Assembly: GCF_009729855.1 (NCBI RefSeq)
Contig: NZ_WODA01000006.1
Span: 62,001 to 126,000, forward strand
Source: Agromyces luteolus
Lineage (GTDB): Bacteria > Actinomycetota > Actinomycetes > Actinomycetales > Microbacteriaceae
DNA: 64,000 bases
Direction: 5' to 3'
A program made the position numbers and the translations under genes. Below the pieces are notes generated by a model. It was not told the DNA's origin, did no database searches, and saw only the letters and a program-made list of their open reading frames with translations. Positions 40,008 through 48,858 of this stretch are shown piece after piece (the first letter of the stretch is position 1; each line of letters opens with the position of its first letter).

Positions 40008-40799
40008 TCAGCGCATCGCGCGGTACCGCGCCCGCTCGGCGGGCTCGAGGTGCTCGGTCGCGTACGACAGCATCGTCCGCGGCATCCGGGCGGCGTACCT
40101 GTCGAGGAAGCGCTCCAACTCGGCCCGGTCGACGCGTGCGCCGAGCTCCCGGAGCATCCACCCGGTCGCCTTGTGGATGAGGTCGTGGGGGTCGTCGAGC
40201 AGGCGCGGGGCGAGCCGGAGCGTGGGCCCGCCGTCGCCGGCCTTCAGGAACGCGAAGGTCGCCATGATGCCGGCCCGCCGCTGCCAGAGGTCCGGGTTCG
40301 CGACGAGGTCGTCGAGCACCTCGGGTCCGGGCGCCGGGGTCGTGCCATCCGCCGCACCCGCCACCGCGGGCGCCGGGTCGAGCAGCCAGGCACCGAGGAT
40401 CCGGTCGGCCGAGGCGTCGACGAGGTCCCAGTTGTCGACGCGACCGGCGCGCACGCGTCCGAGGTAGAAGGCGGCGATCCGGGCCCGCTCGGCGTCGTCG
40501 CGCGTCCGGACGCGGCTCGCCCGGTCGAAGCGGTCGACCAGGACGACGAGCGCGCAGAGCCGAACCTCGTGCACGGCGCTGTCGAGCAGCTCGCGGATCT
40601 CGAGGAGCGGCAGGTCGCGGAACCCCTTCGCCACCACGCGCAGCTGCGGCACCGTCACGCCGAGGAAGGCGTCGCCCTCGCCGTACTCGCCCGGCCCGGT
40701 CTTGAAGAACCGCGCGGATGCCGCGGCGCGCGCCGGGTCGGCGACGGCGGCGAGCGCCGCGCGCACGCCGGCCGCCGTGGCATCCGCCGGCTCGGCCAT
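40008..40799 (-). CDS. AlkD-like DNA alkylation repair protein
   Basis: The 263-residue all-helical HEAT-repeat protein resembles AlkD glycosylases: FFKTGPGEYGEGDAFLGVTVPQLRVVAKGF near the N terminus, YVDNWDLVD-type text (RVDNWDLVDASADRILGAWLL), WQRRAGIMATFAFLK and DLIHKATGWMLRELG. It removes bulky or charged N-alkylated bases. The insertion PAPAVAGAADGTTPAPGPE (~148-166) is extra. It precedes a divergent GNAT gene. Confidence 0.9.
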   Translation of the reverse strand: MAEPADATAAGVRAALAAVADPARAAASARFFKTGPGEYGEGDAFLGVTVPQLRVVAKGFRDLPLLEIRELLDSAVHEVRLCALVVLVDRFDRASRVRTRDDAERARIAAFYLGRVRAGRVDNWDLVDASADRILGAWLLDPAPAVAGAADGTTPAPGPEVLDDLVANPDLWQRRAGIMATFAFLKAGDGGPTLRLAPRLLDDPHDLIHKATGWMLRELGARVDRAELERFLDRYAARMPRTMLSYATEHLEPAERARYRAMR

Positions 40800-40877
40800 G
40801 ACGCCATGATCGCAGCCCCGGCCGACCTTCGGACGGACGGGGTTCCGCACGACGGGCGCGACCGGCAGACTGCCGCC

Positions 40878-41348
40878 ATGGACGAACACGAGGTGCGGCT
40901 GGAGCGGATGTCCGACGACGAGGTCGCCGACTGGCTGCCCACCGCCATGGCGCTCTACGAGCAGGCGCGACGCGAGGCGGGCGACACCCCCGAGCAGGCC
41001 GCCGCCGGACGCCGCGCCTCGGAGCAGCGGTTCTTCCCCGACGGGCGACTCGTCGAGGGGCAGCTGCTGCACTCGATCCGGCTCGGCGACGAGGTGGCCG
41101 GATGGCTCTGGCTCGGCCCGTGGGACGATCGGGGCGAGCTCTGGTGGGTGTGGGACCTCGAGGTGCACCCGTCGTTCCGGCGGCGGGGCGTGGCCCGCCG
41201 GGCCATGCTCGCGGGCGAGGAGATCGCGCGGGAGCACGGCGCGTCGCGGCTCATGCTGAACGTCTTCGGCAACAACGACGGCGCGATCGCGTTGTACCGC
41301 GACCTCGGGTACGAGGTCGCCTCGCTGCACATGGCGAAGCCGCTCTGA
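40878..41348 (+). CDS. GNAT-family N-acetyltransferase
   Basis: The 156-residue protein has the acetyl-CoA-binding core WVWDLEVHPSFRRRGVARRAMLAGEEIAREHG (R/Q-x-x-G-x-G/A type loop) and LMLNVFGNNDGAIALYRDLGYEV, the usual motif B. The substrate is unknown. The start ATG lies 6 nt after a CAGACT hexamer (one mismatch from TAnnnT). Confidence 0.85.
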   Translation: MDEHEVRLERMSDDEVADWLPTAMALYEQARREAGDTPEQAAAGRRASEQRFFPDGRLVEGQLLHSIRLGDEVAGWLWLGPWDDRGELWWVWDLEVHPSFRRRGVARRAMLAGEEIAREHGASRLMLNVFGNNDGAIALYRDLGYEVASLHMAKPL

Positions 41349-41497
41349 GCGCGCGAGGAGCCGCGCGGTCCTGATGTCGCACGCGGCGCGTCGTGACGCC
41401 GCGAGTCGTGCGGTGTTACGCCGTGCTTCGGCGCCCCGGCGGCGGAGAGCGTGTTCCGGTTAGCGTCGAGCATCCACGCCACGACCCGGAGCACGAG

Positions 41498-42352
41498 ATG
41501 ACCACCGCACCCGCAGCACCCGCGACCGCCGCGCCCGCGGCGCCCGTCGCGCTGCGCGGGGTCGGCCGCGCCTTCACCGCCCCCGACGGCGGCACGCGCG
41601 ACGTCCTGCGCGGCGTCGACCTCGACGTCGAGGCGGGCGAGATCGTCGCGATCCTCGGCCCGAGCGGATGCGGCAAGTCGACGCTGCTGCGGATCGTCGC
41701 GGGCCTCGACCACCCGACCTCGGGCGGGGTCGCGATCGACGAGGCGCCCGTCCGTCCGTACGACGTGCGCTGCGCGGTCGGCTTCCAGGAGCCGCGACTG
41801 CTGCCGTGGCGGAGCATCGAGAAGAACGTCGCGCTCGGCCTTCCACGCGGCACCGCACGTCGCGACGGCCGCGCGCAGGTGGCGCGCCTGCTCGAGCTCG
41901 TCGGCCTCGCCGAGTTCGCCGGGCATCGTCCGCACGAGGTCTCGGGCGGCATGGCGCAGCGTGCATCGCTCGCCCGGGCGCTCGCGCGCAACCCCGAGGT
42001 GCTCCTGCTCGACGAGCCGTTCGGCGCGCTCGACGCGCTCACCCGCCTGAAGATGCAGGACCTCCTGCTCGACGTCCACGCGGCCGAGCCGACCACCGTG
42101 CTGCTCGTCACGCACGACGTCGACGAGGCGCTGCAGCTGGCCGACCGGATCGTGCTGCTCGGCTCCGACGGCGATGCGCCCGGAGCCGGCATCCGCCAGA
42201 CCGTCGTCGTGCCGGGCCACCGCCCGCGCGACCGCGGATCGGCCGAGCTCGCCGAACTCCGCGGCCGCCTGCTCGACGGCCTCGGCATCGACCGGCACGG
42301 CGCCGCACGCGGCATCCAGGCCACCACGACCATCCCGCACTACCCGTACTGA
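41498..42352 (+). CDS. SsuB/TauB-type ABC transporter ATPase (second NitT/TauT system)
   Basis: The 284-residue ATPase has Walker A LGPSGCGKSTLLR, Q-loop FQEPRLLPWRSIEKNV, signature VSGGMAQRASLARAL, Walker B LLLDEPFGALDALTRLK and the VTHDVDEALQLAD H-loop. This is the aliphatic-sulfonate/taurine subtype, a good match to SsuB. It is followed by a solute-binding protein and one permease on the same strand, an arrangement typical for sulfonate importers. A TTAGCGT hexamer ~35 bp upstream may be its -10. Confidence 0.87.
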   Translation: MTTAPAAPATAAPAAPVALRGVGRAFTAPDGGTRDVLRGVDLDVEAGEIVAILGPSGCGKSTLLRIVAGLDHPTSGGVAIDEAPVRPYDVRCAVGFQEPRLLPWRSIEKNVALGLPRGTARRDGRAQVARLLELVGLAEFAGHRPHEVSGGMAQRASLARALARNPEVLLLDEPFGALDALTRLKMQDLLLDVHAAEPTTVLLVTHDVDEALQLADRIVLLGSDGDAPGAGIRQTVVVPGHRPRDRGSAELAELRGRLLDGLGIDRHGAARGIQATTTIPHYPY

Positions 42353-42418
42353 CCGGCGACGACGGCCCGACCACAGCACCGCCGTCGACGCCCGACCCAT
42401 CACCGAGAAGGAGCCCCC

Positions 42419-43444
42419 GTGTCCCGCACCACCGTCTTCCGAACCGCGCTCGTCGCGGGCGCCGCCGCGACCGCGCTGCTGCTGTCCGGCTGCGTCGCCG
42501 GCGAGAACCAGTCCGCCGAGGCCGTCGCCGAGGGCGACTCGCTCGAGGGCCAGGCGCTCAACATCGACTTCGCGACCTACAACCCGCTGAGCCTCATCAT
42601 CAAGGACCAGGGCTGGCTCGAGGACGAGGGCCTCGAGGTCACCTGGGTCCAGTCGGCCGGTTCGAACAAGGCCAACGAGGCGCTGCGCGCCGGAGCGATC
42701 GACGTCGGCTCGACGGCCGGCTCGGCCGCGCTCCTCGCGCGCGCCAACGGCTCGCCGATCAAGACCATCGACATCTACTCGCAGCCCGAGTGGTCGGCGA
42801 TCGTGGTCGGCGAGGGCAGCGACATCGACGAGGTCGCCGACCTGAAGGGCAGGACCGTCGCCGCGACCAAGGGCACCGACCCGTACTTCTTCCTCCTGCA
42901 GACGCTCGAGGCGGAGGGCCTCGCGCCCGACGACGTCACCGTCGAGAACCTGCAGCACGCGGACGGCTGGGCCGCGCTGCAGAACGACGCCGTCGACGCG
43001 TGGGCGGGCCTCGACCCGATCATGGCCGGAGCCGAGGAGGCGGGCGCGACGCTCGTCTACCGCAACGTCGACTTCAACAGCTACGGCTTCCTGAACGCGA
43101 CCGAGTCCTTCCTCGAGGAGAAGCCCGCGCTCGCGCAGCTCGTGATCGACGCCTACGAGCGGGCGCGCGCCTGGGCGGCCGAGAACCCCGAGGAGACCGC
43201 CGCGATCCTCGCCGAGGTCGCCGGCCTCGACGAGTCCATCGCGTCGAAGGTCATCCTCGAGCGCTCGAACCTCGACGTCGACCCCGTCCCCGGCGACGCC
43301 CAGGTCGCGCTCCTCGAGAAGATCGGGCCCGTGTTCGTCGAGCTCGGCGACGTCGCCTCGCAGGACCAGGTCGACGAGGCGCTCGCGACCCTCATCGACG
43401 ACTCGTTCGTCACGCAGGCGGACCCCGAGCGGTTCGCGAAGTAG
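42419..43444 (+). CDS. SsuA-type aliphatic sulfonate-binding lipoprotein
   Basis: The 341-residue protein has a lipobox (LLLSGC). The SsuA pattern is clear: INIDFATYNPLS-like text (LNIDFATYNPLSLIIKDQGWLEDEGLEVTWVQSAGSNKANEALRAGAIDVGSTAGSAALLARANGSPIKTI). GAAGGAG precedes the GTG start. Sulfonate is the family's typical ligand; nitrate-type or other anions are possible. It sits between the ATPase and the permease. Confidence 0.87.
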   Translation: MSRTTVFRTALVAGAAATALLLSGCVAGENQSAEAVAEGDSLEGQALNIDFATYNPLSLIIKDQGWLEDEGLEVTWVQSAGSNKANEALRAGAIDVGSTAGSAALLARANGSPIKTIDIYSQPEWSAIVVGEGSDIDEVADLKGRTVAATKGTDPYFFLLQTLEAEGLAPDDVTVENLQHADGWAALQNDAVDAWAGLDPIMAGAEEAGATLVYRNVDFNSYGFLNATESFLEEKPALAQLVIDAYERARAWAAENPEETAAILAEVAGLDESIASKVILERSNLDVDPVPGDAQVALLEKIGPVFVELGDVASQDQVDEALATLIDDSFVTQADPERFAK

Positions 43445-43469
43445 CCGGAACCCATCCAGGGAGCAGACC

Positions 43470-44327
43470 ATGACGACGGATGCCGCGAGCCGCACCATCG
43501 CACGCCGGGAGCGCGCGAGCGCCGCGGCATCCGTCGCCGACCGCGGTCCGGCCCGCGAGCGCCCCCGGTTCACGTCGCGCCGCTGGTTCCGCATCGTCGG
43601 CGGCGCGCTGATCCCGCTCGCGCTCCTCGCCGCCTGGCAGGTCGTCTCGACGTCGGGCGCGGTGCCCGTCTCGCAGCTGCCGAGCCCCGAGATGGTGTGG
43701 CTCGCGGCGGTCGACCTCGCCGAGCGCGGCCTGCTCGGGCTCTACGTCGCCATCTCGACGCAGCGCGTCTTCATCGGCTTCGCCTTCGGCGCGCTGTTCG
43801 GGCTGCTCGCGGGCGCGGTCGTCGGCCTCTCGCGGCTCGGCGACGTGCTGCTCTCGCCGACGCTCGGCGCCGTGCGCGCGGTGCCGTCGCTCGCGTGGGT
43901 GCCGCTGCTCATCCTGTGGTTCGGCATCGGCGAGGACTCGAAGGTCATCCTCATCTCCATCGGGGCGTTCTTCCCCGTGTACACGATCGTCGCGTCATCC
44001 CTCCGGCACGTGGACACGCGGCTCCTCGAGGCCGGTCGCGCGTTCGGCCTCCGCGGCGCGACGCTCTTCGCGACCGTGCAGCTGCCGGCCGTGGTGCCCT
44101 CGGTCATCGCGGCGCTGCGCCTGGCGCTCGCCCAGGCCTGGCTCTTCCTCGTGGCGGCCGAGCTCATCGCGTCGTCGATGGGCCTCGGGTTCCTGCTCAG
44201 CGACTCGGGGAACTCGGGCCGCATCGACCGCATCTTCCTCGCGATCATCCTGCTCGCGGTGCTCGGCAAGCTGAGCGACGCGCTCGTCGGGCTCCTCGAG
44301 CGGTGGGCCGTCCGCCGCTCGGCCTGA
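43470..44327 (+). CDS. SsuC-type ABC transporter permease
   Basis: The 285-residue membrane protein has the QLPSPEMVWLAAVDLAERG motif near the N terminus and the coupling loop FPVYTIVASSLRHVDTRLLEAGRAFGLRGATLFATVQLPAVVPSV. The long cytoplasmic N terminus is Arg/Ala-rich. CAGGGAGCAGACC precedes the ATG. It completes the three-gene importer, which has no luciferase-like SsuD monooxygenase next to it. Confidence 0.88.
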   Translation: MTTDAASRTIARRERASAAASVADRGPARERPRFTSRRWFRIVGGALIPLALLAAWQVVSTSGAVPVSQLPSPEMVWLAAVDLAERGLLGLYVAISTQRVFIGFAFGALFGLLAGAVVGLSRLGDVLLSPTLGAVRAVPSLAWVPLLILWFGIGEDSKVILISIGAFFPVYTIVASSLRHVDTRLLEAGRAFGLRGATLFATVQLPAVVPSVIAALRLALAQAWLFLVAAELIASSMGLGFLLSDSGNSGRIDRIFLAIILLAVLGKLSDALVGLLERWAVRRSA

Positions 44328-44358
44328 GCCCGGCACGACGTCGCGGGCCCGGGGCTCA
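44325..44358. terminator. Bidirectional hairpin between convergent genes
   Basis: TGAGCCCGG (44325-44333) pairs with CCGGGGCTCA (44349-44358) with one bulged G. The arms include the stop codons of both the permease (plus) and the DUF5671 gene (minus). Confidence 0.5.
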
Positions 44359-46032
44359 GTCGGCGAGCGGGATCGCCTCGATCCGGCCGTCGGGCCCGAC
44401 GAGCACGAGCGCGCGTGGCGCCGTCACGCCGTCCAGCGCCGCGACGACGGCTGCGGCATCCGGCCCGGGCGCCTCGGGCGCGGGCGCGGCCGCGGGCTCG
44501 CCACCGGCGCCCACGCCGCCGTCGGCACCGCCGGCACGGCGCCACACGACCACGCTCGCACCCGTCGCCGCCGCGATCGCGCGCTCCGCGGCATCCGTCG
44601 CACCCGCGGCGACGAGCACGACGCGCCCGATCCGGCGGGCGGGCGCGACCCCGGCCGCGGAGATCATGGCGCGGTCGCGTCGCCAGACGGCGAAGTGGTA
44701 GGCGAACACGAGTGCGGTGGCCACGAGCAGGCCGAGGGGCGCACGGATCCGGTCGACGAGCGCGAAGCCGGTCCCCGGATCGAGCACGAACTCGAACACG
44801 CGGTAGCCCACGACGAGCAGCGTGATGATCGCGACCACCGCGCTCGCGCCGAAGACGGCGACGAGGTAGATCCGTCGCCCGACGTCGGCGGCGTCGGCCG
44901 GGTCGGGCCGGCGGGTCGGCCGCCAGTTCAGCCACCAGGTCGGCCCGCCGACCACGATCGCGCTGAGACCGCCGAGCAGCAGTGCCCGGTTCCCGGAGGA
45001 GGCGAGCGGCGTCGACAGCTCCGCGAGGAGCGCGTTGACGACGACCCCGATGCCGGACGCCGCGGCGACGAGGCCGAGGCCCGACATCACGAGGACCGCG
45101 GCGCGACGCGTGCCGTCCGAGTGCGCCGCGGCGATGCGCGAATGCAGGAGCCACACGAGGGCGCCCACCCCGGCCGCGGCGATCGCCGTGCCGAGCGGGA
45201 CGAGGACGGCGCTCGCGGGCTCGCTCGGGGCGAAGGCGAGCCGGAGCCCGACGAAGAGGACCGTGCCGATGCCGCCGAGCATCGCCGCCCCGCCGCCGAG
45301 GACGCCCACGACGACGAGCGCGACCGCGGCGAACCCGCTCGGGATGCGCCGGACGCCGTCGTGGATCCAATGCCACCACCACACGACCGCGCCGATCGCC
45401 GCCCAGACGAGGCCGTCGAGCGCCGCCGAGCCCCACGAGTCCCGACCGACCAGCACCGTCTCGGAGGCGCCGAGGATCGCCGCGTCGAACACCGCGGCGA
45501 GCGCGGAGATCGCGCCGCCGGCGCCGACCACGAGGCCGTAGGCGGCGCCGATGACGAGCGGCGCCGACGCCAGGCGGGTCGGCCCCTTCACCGGATGACG
45601 GAGCATCCATCGGTGCCACAGCCAGACGAGCGCCCACAGCAGGCCGATCGCGAGCCCGCCCGGGTTCCACCGGCCGTCGACGAGGCTCGTGATGGCGCCC
45701 GCGATCGACGTCGACGCCACGATCAGGGAGACCGTCGCCATCGCGGCGAGGTAGAGCGGCCACGCGATCGAGCCGCGCTCGGCGGGCTCGCCGAGGCGGC
45801 GCCACGCGCCCCACCAGAGCAGCGCCGCCAGCGGGCCGCCGATGAGCGCGAACGCGAGCTGGAGGGCAAGCTCGTCGGCGCCGCTCCCCGCGAGGGTGCG
45901 ATCGACGTCGAACGCGCGATCGAGCAGCCCCCCTACGCCCACCGCCGCGATGGTGACGAGCACGAACAGCAGGACGAAGACGATGATCCGCCGCACCGCA
46001 CCCTGGGCCGAACCGCCCGCCGCCGTGCTCAT
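44356..46032 (-). CDS. Large DUF5671-type multi-helix membrane protein
   Basis: The 558-residue protein has ~12 membrane helices in repeated pairs. RRIIVFVLLFVLVTIAAVGVGGLLDRAF (~15-42) and RRIYLVAVFGASAVVAIITLLVVGYRVFEFVL (~390-421) are the two clearest DUF5671-like units. The last ~100 residues are soluble: an RRIGRVVLVAAGATDAAERAIAAATGA segment, a Gly/Ala/Pro linker and an Ala-rich end. The ATG overlaps the stop of the upstream gene by 4 bp. Function unknown. Confidence 0.75.
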   Translation of the reverse strand: MSTAAGGSAQGAVRRIIVFVLLFVLVTIAAVGVGGLLDRAFDVDRTLAGSGADELALQLAFALIGGPLAALLWWGAWRRLGEPAERGSIAWPLYLAAMATVSLIVASTSIAGAITSLVDGRWNPGGLAIGLLWALVWLWHRWMLRHPVKGPTRLASAPLVIGAAYGLVVGAGGAISALAAVFDAAILGASETVLVGRDSWGSAALDGLVWAAIGAVVWWWHWIHDGVRRIPSGFAAVALVVVGVLGGGAAMLGGIGTVLFVGLRLAFAPSEPASAVLVPLGTAIAAAGVGALVWLLHSRIAAAHSDGTRRAAVLVMSGLGLVAAASGIGVVVNALLAELSTPLASSGNRALLLGGLSAIVVGGPTWWLNWRPTRRPDPADAADVGRRIYLVAVFGASAVVAIITLLVVGYRVFEFVLDPGTGFALVDRIRAPLGLLVATALVFAYHFAVWRRDRAMISAAGVAPARRIGRVVLVAAGATDAAERAIAAATGASVVVWRRAGGADGGVGAGGEPAAAPAPEAPGPDAAAVVAALDGVTAPRALVLVGPDGRIEAIPLAD

Positions 46033-46493
46033 CCCCGCACCGCCATCGGATCGCAGATCGTGAGCGGCCACGGCGCCGACTCGATGCGCCACTCGCCGTC
46101 GACCCGGACCAGGTCGAACACCCCGCGTTCCTCGTACTCCGACGACCCGAACGGCCCGTCGCCGTACGTCGTGACGATGAGCACGTCGACATCGGCGGTG
46201 TCGTCGCGCTCGGTCGTGCCGACCAGGGTGACGCGGATGCCGGCCGGCTCCGAGGTCGGCATCCTGACGCACTCGTCGGCGAGCTCGGGGACGAGGTACT
46301 CCATCGCGGCCGCCTCGTCGCCGTCGATGACGGCGGCCGAGTACTGCTGGACCACCCCCTCCGGCGTGCCGGCATCGAGCTGCCCGGGCTCCCCGCGCGT
46401 GAAGACGACCACGAGCGCGAAGACGACGAGCACCCCCAATGCCGCGAGGATGACGACGAGCGTGCGGTCGGGTCTCGAGCGCTTGGCCTCCAT
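46029..46493 (-). CDS. Membrane-anchored NTF2/DUF4878-like protein
   Basis: The 154-residue protein has an N-terminal membrane helix (LVVILAALGVLVVFALVVVF, ~12-31). A cone-shaped NTF2-like domain follows: GTPEGVVQQYSAAVIDGDEAAAMEYLVPELADEC at its start and FDLVRVDGEWRIESAPW at its end. It is coupled by a 4 bp overlap to the large membrane protein downstream; the two are likely partners. Role unknown. Confidence 0.7.
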   Translation of the reverse strand: MEAKRSRPDRTLVVILAALGVLVVFALVVVFTRGEPGQLDAGTPEGVVQQYSAAVIDGDEAAAMEYLVPELADECVRMPTSEPAGIRVTLVGTTERDDTADVDVLIVTTYGDGPFGSSEYEERGVFDLVRVDGEWRIESAPWPLTICDPMAVRG

Positions 46494-46647
46494 GCTCGTA
46501 TCCTCGCGCGGCGCGCCGCCCGGCACCGGACCGAAGGTCACCCCGCACGGGCGTGTCGCCGCCCGGACCCGCGGACAGCACGGACCCCGCCGAACGGGCG
46601 GTCGGCGCGGCCGTGGGCCGTGGTTCGAGCGGTCGACGCCCGTCCGT

Positions 46648-46929
46648 CTACTCGGCCGCCGCCATCGCATCGGCGAGGCGAGCGAGCCGTTCCCCCTGCG
46701 CCGCGCTCGCGCCGGTGCCGTCGCTCGCCGCGGACGCGGCGTCCGCGTAGGCCGCGAGACGGTCGCCCTGGACGACCGAGGCGTCGGCCCCGGCCGCCGC
46801 TGCGCGCAACTCCGCCGAATCGGCCCGCGCCCGGTCGTCGTCGACCGTCGCCTGCGATGCACACGCACCGAGTGCGCCGACGACGCCCGCTGCGAGTGCG
46901 ACGGCGACGATGTGCTTCCGGATCTCCAT
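46648..46929 (-). CDS. Small coiled lipoprotein, unknown
   Basis: The 93-residue protein has a lipobox (VVGALGACA) and a helical, Ala-rich body with a regular charge pattern (DDDRARADSAELRAAAAGAD, QGDRLAAYADAASAASDG, QGERLARLADAMAAAE). Two similar QG(D/E)RLA units suggest an internal repeat. It is reminiscent of short Lpp-like lipoproteins but no family is recognised. The surrounding 46494-46647 and 46930-47057 gaps hold nothing else recognisable. Confidence 0.65.
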   Translation of the reverse strand: MEIRKHIVAVALAAGVVGALGACASQATVDDDRARADSAELRAAAAGADASVVQGDRLAAYADAASAASDGTGASAAQGERLARLADAMAAAE

Positions 46930-47057
46930 GATGGCCCCCCATTCATCGGACTCGAACGGGGCGAACGTACGATCGGCGTGCGCCCGCCGCATCCGGAGGT
47001 GACCCTTAGATCCGGGGGGTCCACCCCTCAAGTCCTCGAGGGGCACGGGTCGGCCGG

Positions 47058-48626
47058 TCAGCGCGGGCCGTGGCTGACGAGCGCACCTGGCCCCGGCAGT
47101 GATCCGCCGAACTGGTCCTCCACGGTCGCCGTCGCGAAGCCCCTCGACCTCAGCCGGTCGATGATGGCGGGCACGGCCTCGATCGTGTCCTCGTGGGTGT
47201 CGTGCATGAGCACGATGCTGCCGGGCACGGCGCCGCCGGCGGCCCGGTCGACCACGACGTCGACGCCCGGGTCCTGCCAGTCGCGCGTGTCGATGTCCCA
47301 GACCACGAAGGGCAGCGGGACGAGCGCTCGGACCCGCTGGTTCGAGGCGCCGTAGGGCGGACGGATGCTCGTCGCGCGGACGCCGGTGGCGTTCGCGATC
47401 GCGTCCTGTGCGCGGCGCACCTCGTCGCGCACCTGGTCGTCCGTCAGCTTCGTCAGGTCGGGATGCGCCCACGTGTGGTTCGCGACCTCGTGGCCGGCGG
47501 CCACGGCGCGCGCCGCGGTCCCCGGGTTCCGCGCCACCGCCGAGCCCTGGACGTAGAAGGTCGCCGCGGCGCGGCGCGCGTCGAGGACGTCGAGCAGCGC
47601 CGGGGTCAGCGAGCTCGGCCCGTCGTCGAACGTCAGCGACGCGCACGCCAGCAGCGCGCAGTCCACCGGGTCGTCGCCGCTCGGCGTCGACGACGGCTCG
47701 TACGGGTCGCCGGAGACGGACGCGGATCCGACGATCGACCCCGCCTCCGAGAGGAACGGCTCCAGCAGGCGCCACGGCACGTGGACGGAGGTCGGGCTCG
47801 GGCGCTCGTCGCCGGGCACCGCGAGCGTGATGACGACGCCCGTCGCTCCGGCCGCCGAATCGGCGAGGAGCGCCCTCGACTCCTCCGCCGCCGTGCCCGC
47901 GAACGGATCCTCGCCCGGCGCGATCCGACCGGCGGCACGGAGGGCCTCCGCCACCAGCGCGAGGACCCGGCCGGCCGAGCCGTCGCGGTACAGCGCGGCG
48001 CCGTCGTGCGGCGCGGCGCCCGGGCCATCCGCGTACCAGACCTCTCGGGCGACCTCGGTCGGCGCGCCCGCCTCCGCCGTGACGATCACCAGCCGCTCGC
48101 CGACGACCGTGCCGGATGCCACGACGACGGCGCACTCGACGGACAGCCGGGTCGGACCCACGACGAACGCGCTGCCCCCGGAGCAGGGCTCGCTCGCTCC
48201 GCCGGCCACGAGGTCGACGCCGGGAGACCATGCGGCGCCGTGCGCGTCGGCGAACCCGCGGAGGACCCCCGCGACGCGGGAGGTCAGGGCGTCGCCGAAC
48301 GCGGTCGCTCCCGGGGGCACGGCCCATCGGGCGCTCGCGACGAAGCCCTCGGTCCGCATCGCCGCGAGGCGGGGGACCAGCGCGGCGACGCGGTCGCCGG
48401 TGAGCGCGACGGGGCCGGGGACGACGCGGGGGCCCGGCTGCGGTGCCGGCGGCGCCGTTTCGGGCGGAGGCGGACCGGACGGCTCGGCCGAGGTCGCCGC
48501 CGGATCGCCCGCGAACGGCGTCGTCGCCGCCGGGTCGCACGCGCTGAGCCCTCCGCCCAGCGCGACCGCGACGGCGATCGCGAACGCGGTCCGCGTCCGT
48601 CGGCGTCGCCCCGTCGCCGCCTTCAT
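47058..48626 (-). CDS. NodB-type polysaccharide deacetylase, lipoprotein
   Basis: The 522-residue protein has a lipobox (GGLSACD) and a Pro-rich linker. An N-terminal domain of ~250 residues (~75-320) resembles the substrate-binding-like domains of secreted deacetylases. The NodB catalytic domain (~325-505) has LTFDDGPSS (Asp-Asp metal/catalytic), HTWAHPDL (His-x4-His), RPPYGASN, WDIDTRDWQDP and VLMHDTHED. It removes N- or O-acetyl groups from wall glycans. It starts 6 nt after TAGCCT. Confidence 0.88.
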   Translation of the reverse strand: MKAATGRRRRTRTAFAIAVAVALGGGLSACDPAATTPFAGDPAATSAEPSGPPPPETAPPAPQPGPRVVPGPVALTGDRVAALVPRLAAMRTEGFVASARWAVPPGATAFGDALTSRVAGVLRGFADAHGAAWSPGVDLVAGGASEPCSGGSAFVVGPTRLSVECAVVVASGTVVGERLVIVTAEAGAPTEVAREVWYADGPGAAPHDGAALYRDGSAGRVLALVAEALRAAGRIAPGEDPFAGTAAEESRALLADSAAGATGVVITLAVPGDERPSPTSVHVPWRLLEPFLSEAGSIVGSASVSGDPYEPSSTPSGDDPVDCALLACASLTFDDGPSSLTPALLDVLDARRAAATFYVQGSAVARNPGTAARAVAAGHEVANHTWAHPDLTKLTDDQVRDEVRRAQDAIANATGVRATSIRPPYGASNQRVRALVPLPFVVWDIDTRDWQDPGVDVVVDRAAGGAVPGSIVLMHDTHEDTIEAVPAIIDRLRSRGFATATVEDQFGGSLPGPGALVSHGPR

Positions 48627-48632
48627 GCCCTC

Positions 48633-48638
48633 AGGCTA
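48633..48638 (-). promoter_or_regulatory. -10 hexamer for a leaderless transcript
   Basis: On the minus strand TAGCCT-GAGGGC-ATG, identical in hexamer and spacer to the element before the LolA-like gene at 25827. Confidence 0.5.
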
Positions 48639-48858
48639 CGCGCGACCACCCCGTTCGCCGCGGCGGCACCGGGGCCGTCGCCGACCCCGGGTCGTTCGCA
48701 GGATGTGCGCGTGAGACCGAGCGCGCACGCAACATTCCCGCGCCCGACCGCAATCAATCGCGGAGGCCGCGAACGTAGCCTTGGATTGCGCGCGGATTCG
48801 CCGCGCCGTCAGTCGCCGCAGGCGTTGCGGCCCGACCCATGAGGAACGGAGGTTTCCG

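Noticed and set aside
41349..41497. A riboswitch upstream of the second NitT/TauT ABC system
   Set aside because: No conserved core of a SAM, FMN, TPP or cobalamin riboswitch could be found; only a -10-like TTAGCGT and a short leader with a ribosome-binding site.
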